Source: Aquamicrobium defluvii (lineage in GTDB: Bacteria; Pseudomonadota; Alphaproteobacteria; Rhizobiales; Rhizobiaceae). From it: a DNA stretch of 32,230 bases. The stretch covers positions 1 to 32,230 of the forward strand of contig NZ_SNZF01000039.1 in NCBI RefSeq assembly GCF_004363725.1, read 5' to 3'. Below the pieces are notes generated by a model. The model had not been told where the DNA came from. It saw only the letters and a program-made list of their open reading frames with translations, and did not search any database. Both the position numbers and the translations under genes were made by a program. Shown piece by piece: positions 6,625 through 16,153 of the stretch; positions within the stretch are counted from its first letter, which is position 1; the number at the start of each line of letters is the position of its first letter.

Positions 6625-7647
6625 ATGCCTGATCGGGCGATCCTGTCCACGCCTCTGGATATAGGCGGCGTCGAAATTCGCAACCGCGTTTTTCTGGCGC
6701 CGATGTCAGGCGTCACCGACGAGCCTTTCCGCAAGCGGGCCTATGCCCATGGCGCGGGCCTGGTCGTGTCCGAAATGGTGGCAAGCGGCGAGCTGGCCAG
6801 GGGGCGCGCGGGCTTCGACCTGCGCATCCGTCATTCCGGGCTTCCCGTGCATATGGTTCAGCTTGCCGGCCGCGAGGCTGTGCACATGGCCGAGGCCGCG
6901 CGCATCGCGGTCGGCGAGGGCGCCGACATTGTCGACATCAACATGGGCTGCCCCGCCAAGAAGGTAACGGGCGGCTACGCCGGATCGGCGCTGATGCTGG
7001 ATCTCGATCATGCGCTGTCGCTCATCGACGCGGTCGTCGGCGCGGTCGAGGTGCCGGTCACGGTCAAGATGCGGCTGGGTTGGGATGAAAACGCGCTGAA
7101 CGCGCCCGATCTGGCACGGCGTGCCGAGCAGGCCGGCGTCCGGATGGTGACCGTGCATGGGCGCACGCGCTGCCAGTTCTACAAGGGCAGGGCAGGCTGG
7201 CGGGCGATCGCGGAGGTCAAGGCGGCGGTCGGCGTCCCGGTTGTCGCCAATGGCGATGTCGGCTCGCCGGCAGATGCGGAGACGATCCTGCGGGAGTCAC
7301 GCGCCGATGCCGTCATGGTCGGACGCGCGCATTACGGCGCGCCATGGGTGGCCGGTGAAATCGCCTCTGCCGCCACCGGCGTTTCTGCGCCGGGAGTTCC
7401 TCCGGCCGGTGTCGAATTGGCTGGCTATGTCACGGCGCACTATGAGGACATGCTGTCGCTTTACGGCAGGGAAAGCGGCCTGCGGCAGGCGCGCAAGCAT
7501 CTTGGCTGGTATCTCGACCGCCATGCGCCGCTCGTCACTGCGGAACAGCGCAAGGCGCTGCTTACCTGTGGCGACCCCGCGCAGGTGATTTCGCTTCTGG
7601 ACGAGATTTTCGCCAAGCAGCATGGCGACGTGAGGGATGCGGCATGA
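6625..7647 (+). CDS. dusB: tRNA-dihydrouridine synthase (NifR3-like)
   Basis: A 340-residue FMN-dependent TIM-barrel enzyme that reduces uridines in the tRNA D-loop. The N-terminal strand reads VFLAPMSGVTDEPFR, the catalytic Cys is in NMGCPAKKVTGGYAGSAL, the tRNA/FMN contacts show in VTVKMRLGW and VTVHGRTR, and VVANGDV and MVGRAHYGAPW are typical of DusB. I chose ATG 6625 (MPDRAIL); a TTG at 6604 would add 7 residues but has no better support. It is the first gene of dusB-ntrB-ntrC, the layout known as nifR3-ntrBC in rhizobia, and its stop overlaps the ntrB ATG (ATGA, 7644-7647). Confidence 0.95.
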   Translation: MPDRAILSTPLDIGGVEIRNRVFLAPMSGVTDEPFRKRAYAHGAGLVVSEMVASGELARGRAGFDLRIRHSGLPVHMVQLAGREAVHMAEAARIAVGEGADIVDINMGCPAKKVTGGYAGSALMLDLDHALSLIDAVVGAVEVPVTVKMRLGWDENALNAPDLARRAEQAGVRMVTVHGRTRCQFYKGRAGWRAIAEVKAAVGVPVVANGDVGSPADAETILRESRADAVMVGRAHYGAPWVAGEIASAATGVSAPGVPPAGVELAGYVTAHYEDMLSLYGRESGLRQARKHLGWYLDRHAPLVTAEQRKALLTCGDPAQVISLLDEIFAKQHGDVRDAA

Positions 7648-8782
7648 GCTCGATACCGATCAAGGCTGCAAATGCGGGCGATGCCGCACAGATCCTGCTC
7701 AATACGATCCGGCGTCCCGTCATCATGGTCGATCCGGGAGGTTACATTTCGTTCGCCAATGCGGATGCGGAGGACTTTTTCCGTTCGAGCGCTTCCGTTC
7801 TGGCGCGAAACATGCTGTCGAAGCTCATTCCGTTTGGCAGCCCATTGCTGGCGCTGGTGGATCAGGTGCGGGAGCGTCATGCTCCGGTCAACGAATATCG
7901 TGTCGACATTTCCTCGCCGCGTCTCGGCATCGAAAAGGTGGTGGACCTTTATGTCGCCCCGGTGCCGGAATTTCCGGGTTCGGTCGCGGTGATGTTCCAG
8001 GAGCGGTCGATGGCGGACAAGATCGACCGTCAGATGACCCATCGCGGCGCAGCACGCTCCGTGACGGGGCTTGCTGCCATGCTGGCGCATGAGATCAAGA
8101 ATCCGCTCTCGGGCATACGGGGCGCCGCGCAGTTGCTTGAACAATCCACCTCTGACGAGGACAGGGCGCTGACGCGGCTGATCACCGAGGAGACCGACCG
8201 CATCGTGGCGCTGGTCGATCGCATGGAGGTTTTCTCGGACGAGCGGCCGATTGACCGTTATCCGGTCAATATCCATGTGGTGCTCGACCGCGTGAAGGCG
8301 ATCGCAAGGAACGGCTTCGCCAGAGGCATCGCCATCGTCGAGGATTACGATCCGTCGCTGCCGCCGGTCTACGGCAATCGCGACCAGCTCATTCAGGTGT
8401 TCCTCAATCTCATCAAGAACGCGGCCGAGGCGGTGGGGAGCGACCCGCTGGGCGAGATCGTACTGACGACCGCCTTCCGCCCAGGCATTCGAATGTCCGT
8501 TCCGGGCTCGCAGGAGCGGGTGTCGCTGCCGCTGGAATTTTGCGTGCGTGACAACGGATCGGGTGTGGCCGAGGATCTTTTGCCGATCCTGTTCGACCCC
8601 TTCATCACGACGAAGCCGAACGGCTCCGGGCTCGGGCTCGCGCTGGTCGCAAAGATCGTGGGCGAGCATGGCGGCATCGTCGAATGCGAGTCGAACCCTC
8701 GCGGTACGACGTTTCGCGTGCTGATGCCGGCATGGAAGGAGACAGTTCCTGACGAACAGGTTTCGAACGAAGGAAATCCCCG

Positions 8783-8786
<4 letters not shown>
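7644..8786 (+). CDS. ntrB: Nitrogen regulation sensor kinase NtrB
   Basis: A 380-residue soluble histidine kinase. An N-terminal PAS domain (about residues 15-125) precedes the HisKA box AAMLAHEIKNPLSG with phospho-acceptor His149. The ATPase follows with its N box (QVFLNLIKNAAEAV), G1 box (DNGSG), an FDPFITTKPNGSGLGLAL lid and G2 box. No membrane segment is visible, as expected of NtrB, which reads nitrogen status through PII and phosphorylates NtrC. It overlaps dusB and ntrC by 4 nt each, so the three are translationally coupled. Confidence 0.97.
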
Positions 8787-10237
<1,451 letters not shown>

Positions 10238-10295
10238 GAAATGCGACCGTCCGGATGCAAATCGCACGCCGGGTAAGCCACAATATCGCCCGTTT

Positions 10296-10326
10296 TGTTG
10301 CATAATCGCCACAATGTTGCATACAT
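10296..10326 (+). promoter_or_regulatory. Candidate ntrYX promoter with paired TGTTGCATA repeats
   Basis: TTGCAT at 10298-10303, a 17-nt spacer and ATACAT at 10321-10326 form a plausible sigma-70-type promoter about 30 nt ahead of the ntrY ATG. The 9-mer TGTTGCATA occurs at 10296-10304 and again at 10315-10323, one copy over the -35 and the other reaching the -10. The 19-bp step puts the copies slightly under two helical turns apart. Confidence 0.45.
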
Positions 10327-10356
10327 GTAACGCGATTCATGATGCCATAGGGCGGT

Positions 10357-12639
10357 ATGACGACTCACATACTCACCAACGGCCGCTTGCGCCTGCCAAG
10401 AAGCCGCTCTCAGGAAGGGCGGCGCCTGCTTGCGCTGCCCGGCATCCTCGCAATACTGGGGGCGCTGCTGGCCGCGGGGGTGTCCTTCGCAATCCTTGTC
10501 GGCGCCACCCCGATCGCGCCCGATAGCAGGATCACGCTTCTTCTCATCTGTGTGAACGCCGCCTTCGTCCTCGCGCTTGCCGCGCTGATCGGGCGCGAGA
10601 TTCATCGCATCGTGATGGCGCGCCGCATCGGCAAGGCGGCGTCGCGGCTGCATGTGCGCATCGTGGCCATGTTCGCGCTGGTGGCTGCCATTCCGGCCAT
10701 CATGGTCGCCATCGTTGCATCCGTGACCCTGAACATCGGCCTCGACCGCTGGTTTGAAATCCGCACCAAGACCATCATCAATTCGTCGCTGTCCATCGCG
10801 GATGCCTATGTGCAGGAAAATGCCCGCAACCTGCAGGGCACCACCCTGTCGATGGCCTATGACCTCGACAATGCGCGCACTCTCTACGGGCTCGACCGTA
10901 CCGGCTTCCTGGAACTGATGAACAAGGAGGCGGCGGGCAGGGGGCTGGCCCATGCCGCGCTTTTGAGGTCGGACGGCTCCTTCGTCATGAGTGCCCAGAC
11001 ACCCACCGATTTCGCCATGCCGGAGCCCCCGGAAGGGGCCATACAGGAGGCCGAGAACGGGCCGCCGCTGCTGATCGAGCCGCGCACCCGCAACATCATG
11101 GGCGCAATCGTCAAGCTGCGGGAGCTGGAGGGCATGTTCCTCTATACGATCCGCGTGATCGACCCCGAGGTGATCAAGGCCCGCGAGATCGTGCGCGCCA
11201 ATGTCGGCGAATATCGCGGACTGGAATCGAACAGGCGCGCCTCCCAGATCGCCTTCGCGCTGCCTTATCTGTCGATGACGCTCATCATCATCCTGTCCGC
11301 TGTCTGGACCGGTATCGCCGTCGCCGACCGGCTGGTGCGGCCGATCCGCCAGCTTATCGGCGCAGCCGACGAGGTGGCCACGGGCAATCTCGACGTCTCG
11401 GTTCCGGTGCGCCCGTCCGACGGCGATGTCGCCTCGCTCGGCGCCACCTTCAACAACATGTTGCTGGAACTGAAATCGCAGCGCAACGAGCTGCTGACGG
11501 CCAAGGATCAGATCGACGAGCGCCGGCGCTTCTCCGAGGCGGTGCTGGAAGGCGTCACCGCGGGCGTGATCGGCGTCGATGCGGATGGCATCGTCACCAT
11601 CGTCAATCGCTCGGCCGAAACCATGCTGGCGATCGATGCCACGACGGCTATCGGCCAGAATCTTTCCGTTCTGCTGCCACTGGTGGGCCGCGCGTTCGAG
11701 ATCGGCCGCAAATCCGACAAGCCCGTCTATCGCGAACAGGTGACATTCTACCGTGCAGGGGCGGAGCGGACCTTCAACATCCAGGTCACGATGGAAGAGG
11801 AAGACAATGAAGATGCTTCCAAATCCTATGTCGTGACGGTGGATGACATCACCGATCTCGTTCAGGCGCAGCGCTCTTCCGCATGGGCGGATGTGGCACG
11901 GCGCATCGCCCACGAGATCAAGAACCCGCTGACCCCGATCCAGTTGTCAGCCGAGCGCATCAGGCGCCGCTACGGCAAGGTCATCATCGAGGACCGCGAA
12001 GTCTTCGACCAGTGCACCGATACGATCATCCGGCAGGTGGGCGACATAGGCCGCATGGTGGACGAGTTCTCGTCCTTCGCCCGCATGCCGAAACCGGACA
12101 TGAAGCAACTGGACCTGCGAGACCCGTTGCGCGAGGCGTCCTTCCTTGTCGAGGTCAGCCGCTCCGACATCAAATTCGAGCGCGATTTCGGCAGCGAGCC
12201 GCTTTACGGCACCTTCGACAGCCGGCTTCTGTCGCAAGCCTTAGGCAATGTCATCAAGAACGCGTCGGAGGCGATGGAAGGCATGGAGCGTGAGAACGGG
12301 GAGCAGCACGCGATCCTTATTCGCGCGGCCAGGCAGGGCGACAGCGTGCGCATCGATGTGATCGACAACGGCAAGGGCCTGCCGCGCGAGCATCGCCAAA
12401 GACTGCTGGAGCCCTATATGACGACACGCGACAAGGGCACCGGCCTCGGCCTCGCAATCGTCAAGAAGATCGTGGAAGACCATGGCGGGCGCCTGGAGCT
12501 CCATGACGCGCCCCAGGATTTCCATGGCGGAAAAGGCGCCATGGTCAGCATCATTCTCCCCGCCGCCGGAGGTCCAGCCCCCGCTTCCGGCAGCTCACCG
12601 TCTGAAAAAGAAACTGTAAAGGTCGAAAATGGCGTCTGA
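10357..12639 (+). CDS. ntrY: Membrane sensor kinase NtrY
   Basis: A 760-residue sensor kinase. Three membrane helices lie near the N-terminus (about residues 25-50, 57-80 and 100-127), a periplasmic region of about 170 residues follows, and a fourth helix is near 300-325. HAMP (about 320-375), PAS (about 385-490) and HisKA domains follow, with His519 in RRIAHEIKNPLTPIQLSAERIRRRYG (cited as one 26-residue block, 513-538). The ATPase has NVIKNASEAM and DNGKGLP. NtrY works with NtrX in nitrogen, redox and envelope responses; in Brucella it has been tied to low oxygen. It overlaps ntrX by 11 nt. Confidence 0.96.
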   Translation: MTTHILTNGRLRLPRSRSQEGRRLLALPGILAILGALLAAGVSFAILVGATPIAPDSRITLLLICVNAAFVLALAALIGREIHRIVMARRIGKAASRLHVRIVAMFALVAAIPAIMVAIVASVTLNIGLDRWFEIRTKTIINSSLSIADAYVQENARNLQGTTLSMAYDLDNARTLYGLDRTGFLELMNKEAAGRGLAHAALLRSDGSFVMSAQTPTDFAMPEPPEGAIQEAENGPPLLIEPRTRNIMGAIVKLRELEGMFLYTIRVIDPEVIKAREIVRANVGEYRGLESNRRASQIAFALPYLSMTLIIILSAVWTGIAVADRLVRPIRQLIGAADEVATGNLDVSVPVRPSDGDVASLGATFNNMLLELKSQRNELLTAKDQIDERRRFSEAVLEGVTAGVIGVDADGIVTIVNRSAETMLAIDATTAIGQNLSVLLPLVGRAFEIGRKSDKPVYREQVTFYRAGAERTFNIQVTMEEEDNEDASKSYVVTVDDITDLVQAQRSSAWADVARRIAHEIKNPLTPIQLSAERIRRRYGKVIIEDREVFDQCTDTIIRQVGDIGRMVDEFSSFARMPKPDMKQLDLRDPLREASFLVEVSRSDIKFERDFGSEPLYGTFDSRLLSQALGNVIKNASEAMEGMERENGEQHAILIRAARQGDSVRIDVIDNGKGLPREHRQRLLEPYMTTRDKGTGLGLAIVKKIVEDHGGRLELHDAPQDFHGGKGAMVSIILPAAGGPAPASGSSPSEKETVKVENGV

Positions 12640-13990
12640 TATTCTCATCGTCGACGACGAAGAAGACATTCGCGAACTGGTTGCGGGCATCCTCAGCGAT
12701 GAAGGCCACGAGACGCGCACGGCGCACGATGCCGACAGCGCCCTTGCGGCGATCGCGGAACGGGCGCCGCGCCTGATCTTCCTGGATATCTGGTTACAGG
12801 GGTCGCGGCTGGACGGGCTGGCCTTGCTGGACGAGATCAAGACGCTGCATCCCAGCCTGCCGGTGGTGATGATTTCCGGCCATGGCAATATCGAGACGGC
12901 GGTGTCGGCCATCCGGCGCGGCGCCTACGACTTCATCGAGAAGCCCTTCAAGGCCGACCGCCTGATCCTCGTGGCCGAACGGGCGCTGGAAACCTCCAAG
13001 CTGAAGCGCGAGGTCTCCGACCTCAGACAGCGCAGCGGCGAGACATTCGATCTGATCGGCATGTCTTCGGCCATGAGCCAGTTGCGCCAGACAATCGAAC
13101 GGGTGGCGCCGACCAACAGCCGCATCATGATCATCGGGCCTTCGGGGTCCGGCAAGGAACTGGCGGCGCGCGCCATCCATGCCCTTTCCTCGCGCAAGAG
13201 CGGGCCGTTCGTGACACTGAGCGCGGCCAGCATCACCCCGGAGCGCATGGAGATCGAGCTCTTCGGCACAGAGTCGAACGGCACGGAGCGCAAGGTCGGC
13301 GCGCTGGAGGAGGCGCATCGCGGCATACTCTACATCGATGAAGTGGCGGACATGCCGCGCGAGACGCAGAGCAAGATCCTGCGCGTTCTGGTCGAGCAGC
13401 AGTTCGAGCGCGTTGGCGGCACCAAGCGCGTCAAGGTCGATGTGCGCATCATTTCCTCCACGGCGCAGAACCTCGAGGCGATGATCGCCGATGGCCGTTT
13501 CCGTGAAGACCTCTATCACCGGCTCGCCGTCGTGCCGGTGATGGTGCCGGGTCTGGCCGAACGCCGCGAAGACATTCCCTATCTGGTCGACCACTTCATG
13601 AAGCAGGTGGCCAGACAGCTTGGCGTGAAAACCCGCCGCATCGGCGACGATGCACTGGCCGTTCTTCAGGCCCACAACTGGCCGGGCAACGTCCGCCAGC
13701 TTCGTAACAACATCGAACGGCTGATGATCCTGGCGCGCGGCGACGATGCCGAGGCGCCCATCACCGCAGACCTTCTGCCTTCGGAAATCGGCGATGTGAT
13801 GCCGCGCACGCCCGGGCAGTCCGACCAGCACATCATGGCGCTGCCGCTGAGGGAAGCCCGCGAGCAATTCGAAAAGGACTACCTCATCGCCCAGATCAAC
13901 CGTTTCGGGGGCAATATCTCGCGTACCGCCGAGTTCATCGGCATGGAGCGTTCGGCACTCCACCGAAAGCTTAAATCTCTCGGCGTGTGA
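12629..13990 (+). CDS. ntrX: Response regulator NtrX, lacking the GAFTGA motif
   Basis: A 453-residue NtrC-family regulator. The receiver has DDEEDIRE near the start and phospho-acceptor Asp53 in LIFLDIWLQGSRLDG. The AAA+ domain keeps Walker A (GPSGSGKE), Walker B (GILYIDEVADM) and a sensor Arg region (NWPGNVRQLRNNIERL). The loop that carries GAFTGA in NtrC reads ELFGTESNGTERKVGALEEA, so the sigma-54-contact motif is gone. A Fis-type helix-turn-helix (NISRTAEFIGMERSALHRKL) ends the protein. Loss of GAFTGA is known for alphaproteobacterial NtrX and implies a sigma-54-independent mode. The start lies inside the ntrY end, so translation is coupled. Confidence 0.96.
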   Translation: MASDILIVDDEEDIRELVAGILSDEGHETRTAHDADSALAAIAERAPRLIFLDIWLQGSRLDGLALLDEIKTLHPSLPVVMISGHGNIETAVSAIRRGAYDFIEKPFKADRLILVAERALETSKLKREVSDLRQRSGETFDLIGMSSAMSQLRQTIERVAPTNSRIMIIGPSGSGKELAARAIHALSSRKSGPFVTLSAASITPERMEIELFGTESNGTERKVGALEEAHRGILYIDEVADMPRETQSKILRVLVEQQFERVGGTKRVKVDVRIISSTAQNLEAMIADGRFREDLYHRLAVVPVMVPGLAERREDIPYLVDHFMKQVARQLGVKTRRIGDDALAVLQAHNWPGNVRQLRNNIERLMILARGDDAEAPITADLLPSEIGDVMPRTPGQSDQHIMALPLREAREQFEKDYLIAQINRFGGNISRTAEFIGMERSALHRKLKSLGV

Positions 13991-14199
13991 GAATTTTCGG
14001 GATTTGTTTTTTCGTGGCGAAGTATTTCCGGAAGAAACACGAATTTCATAATCGTTAATTATTCGTGAAAATCCGGATGTGAACATCGGAAATCCAGATC
14101 GGTTTCCTGACAAACTGTTTCCACAGGAATCCAAATGTGTGCCTGAGGGGCGAATCAGGGGCTTGAGTGCCTTATTTGTCTCCTCATTCCCTGTCTAGT
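13991..14199. other. AT-rich intergenic region after ntrX
   Basis: About 210 bp, more AT-rich than its surroundings, with no convincing gene. CACGA at 14038-14042 and TCGTG at 14063-14067 enclose a second AT-rich pairing (ATAAT 14048-14052 with ATTAT 14058-14062). No clear T-tract terminator is visible. In Brucella I would expect hfq and hflX after ntrX; they are not here. Confidence 0.4.
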
Positions 14200-14222
14200 C
14201 GCTCCGTACGATCAACGGAGCG
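14200..14222 (+). promoter_or_regulatory. Hairpin covering the RlpA-like gene's ribosome-binding site
   Basis: CGCTCCGT (14200-14207) pairs perfectly with ACGGAGCG (14215-14222) across a 7-nt loop. The right arm contains GGAG at 14217-14220, the only Shine-Dalgarno match for the ATG at 14229, at 8-nt spacing. Closed, it would hide the ribosome-binding site. Confidence 0.5.
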
Positions 14223-14228
14223 AATTTG

Positions 14229-14588
14229 ATGAGAAGAATGAGCGGGCTGGGGCTGGCCGTCATTGCCGCCTGTGCGGCGATGAGCGCATCCATAAGTGAT
14301 GCTTCCGCAAGCACACAATGCGGCCGGGCCTCGTGGTATGCGTTGCATTCCAAAACGGCCTCCGGCGAGCGCATGAACCCTGCGGCCTTGACCGCCGCGC
14401 ATCGCACCTTGCCTTTCGGCACGCGCCTGAAAGTCACCAACAAGAAGAACGGCAAGAGCGTCGTCGTGCGCATCAACGATCGCGGGCCGTTCGTGAAGGG
14501 CAGGGTGCTCGATCTTTCGAAGGCGGCCGCGAACAAACTCGGATTCATCCGCTCGGGCCACACCTCGATCTGCATGGCGAAAGCCTGA
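14229..14588 (+). CDS. RlpA-like secreted double-psi beta-barrel protein
   Basis: A 119-residue protein with an N-terminal signal peptide (MRRMSGLGLAVIAACAAMSA then a small-residue cleavage region near residue 28) and one double-psi beta-barrel domain. Family motifs include CGRASWYALHSKTASGERMN, the PFGTRLKVTN strand and VVVRINDRGPFVKGRVLDLSKAAA (a 24-residue block, cited by position about 78-101). RlpA proteins cleave glycan strands lacking stem peptides or act as septal envelope proteins; small alphaproteobacterial versions without a SPOR domain are common and less studied. I chose ATG 14229 because GGAG lies 8 nt upstream; TTG 14226 would add one residue. Confidence 0.88.
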   Translation: MRRMSGLGLAVIAACAAMSASISDASASTQCGRASWYALHSKTASGERMNPAALTAAHRTLPFGTRLKVTNKKNGKSVVVRINDRGPFVKGRVLDLSKAAANKLGFIRSGHTSICMAKA

Positions 14589-14610
14589 TCTGCGCGGATT
14601 GCGCGTTCAT

Positions 14611-14643
14611 GGCCGCCACGGCTTGGGCCACGGCGGCCTTTTT
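14611..14643 (+). terminator. Rho-independent terminator after the RlpA-like gene
   Basis: GGCCGCC (14611-14617) pairs with GGCGGCC (14632-14638), with a further GGC/GCC pairing inside a small internal loop, followed by TTTTT at 14639-14643. It sits at the junction with the convergent glyoxalase gene. Confidence 0.75.
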
Positions 14644-14645
14644 CG

Positions 14646-15086
14646 TTACCAGCTTCCGGTATTCGGCATCGAAGCCCAGGGTTCGGCTTTTTCCTTTGGC
14701 GTCCCCTTTTGCAGCAACTCGATCGAAATGCCGTCCGGCGATCTGATGAACGCCATGTAACCGTCGCGCGGCGGACGGTTTATGGTCACGCCCTTGTCCA
14801 TGAGGCTCTGGCAGGTCTGGTAAATATCGTCCACCTCATAGGCGAGATGGCCGAAATTGCGGCCGCCGGAATAGGCCTCCGGATCCCAGTTGTAGGTAAG
14901 TTCAAGCAGCGGGGCGCTCTCTGCGCGACCGCGGCTTTCGTCCTGACCGGCGGCGAGGAAAATAAGAGTGAAACGCCCCTGTTGGTTTTCTTGCCGGCGC
15001 ACTTCCTTCATGCCAAGCTTGTTGCAATAGAAATCCAGTGAAGCGTCGACGTCGGCGACGCGGACCATTGTGTGCAGATAGCGCAT
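14646..15086 (-). CDS. gloA: Glyoxalase I (lactoylglutathione lyase)-like VOC protein
   Basis: A 146-residue vicinal-oxygen-chelate protein. The ATG at 15086 is preceded by a strong GGAGGT (complement of 15091-15096) and gives MRYLHTMVRV; the open frame extends further upstream but that part is not family-like. The four metal ligands of glyoxalase I can be placed: His5 (LHTMVR), Glu in LLELTYNWD, His in FGHLAYEVDD and Glu in GISIELLQ. The enzyme isomerises the methylglyoxal-glutathione hemithioacetal in cytoplasmic detoxification. It is convergent with the RlpA-like gene and divergent from the cold-shock gene. Confidence 0.93.
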   Translation of the reverse strand: MRYLHTMVRVADVDASLDFYCNKLGMKEVRRQENQQGRFTLIFLAAGQDESRGRAESAPLLELTYNWDPEAYSGGRNFGHLAYEVDDIYQTCQSLMDKGVTINRPPRDGYMAFIRSPDGISIELLQKGTPKEKAEPWASMPNTGSW

Positions 15087-15190
15087 GGAAACCTCCTGAA
15101 CGGAGCCGCAACATAGGGTCGCACAGCCGATGCGGCAACGCGAGAAAACGCAATGCAACTCAATGATAGGTGCAAAATGCATCTCGGGTC

Positions 15191-15219
15191 TTGCGCAACC
15201 GCGAAGCGGCAATGCTATC
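15191..15219 (+). promoter_or_regulatory. Possible sigma-70 promoter of the cold-shock gene
   Basis: TTGCGC at 15191-15196, a 17-nt spacer and GCTATC at 15214-15219, ending 46 nt before the ATG. The -35 is fair and the -10 weak. A purine-rich AAAAGGGGG lies between this and the start codon. Confidence 0.4.
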
Positions 15220-15265
15220 CTCCGGTTGAAGAATCAGTGTGTGTTGATGAAAAGGGGGCGTTCTT

Positions 15266-15880
15266 ATGGGGGAAAAGGCCTCTTCCACGGGGCGCGGTAC
15301 AGACCGGAGCGACATGGTTTCTCGTGGGGATGGGGCTGCCCGCGAAGAACGGAACGAGAGCGCCGATCTGACCGAGGTGTCGGGTGCGATCAAGTGGTTC
15401 GATGTCGCCAAAGGGTATGGCTTCATCCTGCCCGATGAGGCGCACCTTGGGGATATCCTCCTTCACGTCACCTGCCTGCGCCGCGACGGTTTCCAGACCG
15501 CACAGGAGGGCGCCCGCGTGGTTTGCCTCGTGAAGCAGGGCGAACGCGGTCTGCAGGCGTTCAAGGTGCTGTCGATGGACATGTCGACGGCCGTGCATCC
15601 CACCGAGATGCCTGCGCAGCGCACCCATGTGAGCGTCACGCCCGAGAGCGGCCTCGAACGGGCGCTGGTGAAGTGGTTCAACCGAACCAAGGGGTTCGGC
15701 TTTCTCACCCGCGGCGAAGGCACGGAGGATATTTTTGTCCATATGGAAACGTTGCGCCGTTTCGGCGTGACCGAACTCCGGCCGGGACAGGTGGTTCTCG
15801 TGCGTTTCGGGCGCGGGGAAAAGGGGCTCATGGCCGCTGAAATCCATCCCGATGTGGGAACCTTGCCTGTTTCGCACTGA
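15266..15880 (+). CDS. Protein with two cold-shock domains
   Basis: A 204-residue protein with two cold-shock domains (about residues 39-107 and 128-198) joined by a linker, after a charged N-terminal segment of about 35 residues. Each domain shows its nucleic-acid-binding motifs: KGYGFI with DILLHVT in the first, and KGFGFL with DIFVHME in the second. Cold-shock domains bind single-stranded RNA or DNA and often act as RNA chaperones or antiterminators. Two-domain versions are common in Hyphomicrobiales; single-domain CspA proteins are about 70 residues. It stands alone between a possible promoter and a terminator-like hairpin. Confidence 0.93.
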   Translation: MGEKASSTGRGTDRSDMVSRGDGAAREERNESADLTEVSGAIKWFDVAKGYGFILPDEAHLGDILLHVTCLRRDGFQTAQEGARVVCLVKQGERGLQAFKVLSMDMSTAVHPTEMPAQRTHVSVTPESGLERALVKWFNRTKGFGFLTRGEGTEDIFVHMETLRRFGVTELRPGQVVLVRFGRGEKGLMAAEIHPDVGTLPVSH

Positions 15881-15887
15881 AACTTTG

Positions 15888-15936
15888 GGCGCGCTGCGGT
15901 TCTTCGGATATGCCAGCCGCGCCTAAGCTCTTTTTC
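15888..15936 (+). terminator. Likely terminator after the cold-shock gene
   Basis: GGCGCG-CTG (15888-15896) pairs with CAG-C-CGCGCC (15914-15923, one bulged C), and TTTTTCTT follows from 15931 after a short gap. It begins 8 nt past the stop codon. Confidence 0.5.
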
Positions 15937-16100
15937 TTCATGCATTCGCCTGAATGCCGGTTTCTTTATTCAACTGGCATGTCCTCGTCGGGCAATTCGC
16001 TCCGACAGCATCCGGATTGCCTGCAATGCTGCCCCAAAGCGCGTCGCGATCTTTCCGATTCGCTCCTTGCGCTTTAATTTGTTGTTTTTACGCATGTTGT

Positions 16101-16135
16101 TATTCCGAAACCGGTTTCCCCTTCGGACGACATGC
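16101..16135. repeat. Intergenic element with a GAAACCGGTTTC palindrome
   Basis: A perfect 12-bp palindrome at 16107-16118 sits in sequence reading CCGAAACCGGTTTCC, followed by TTCGGA and CATGCTTT. It resembles the CGAAA..CCGGTTTTCGG intergenic repeats I recall as abundant in rhizobial genomes. A related element is at 17491-17516. Membership of a repeat family is from memory. Confidence 0.4.
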
Positions 16136-16153
16136 TTTGGAGCGAGGCTCGTC

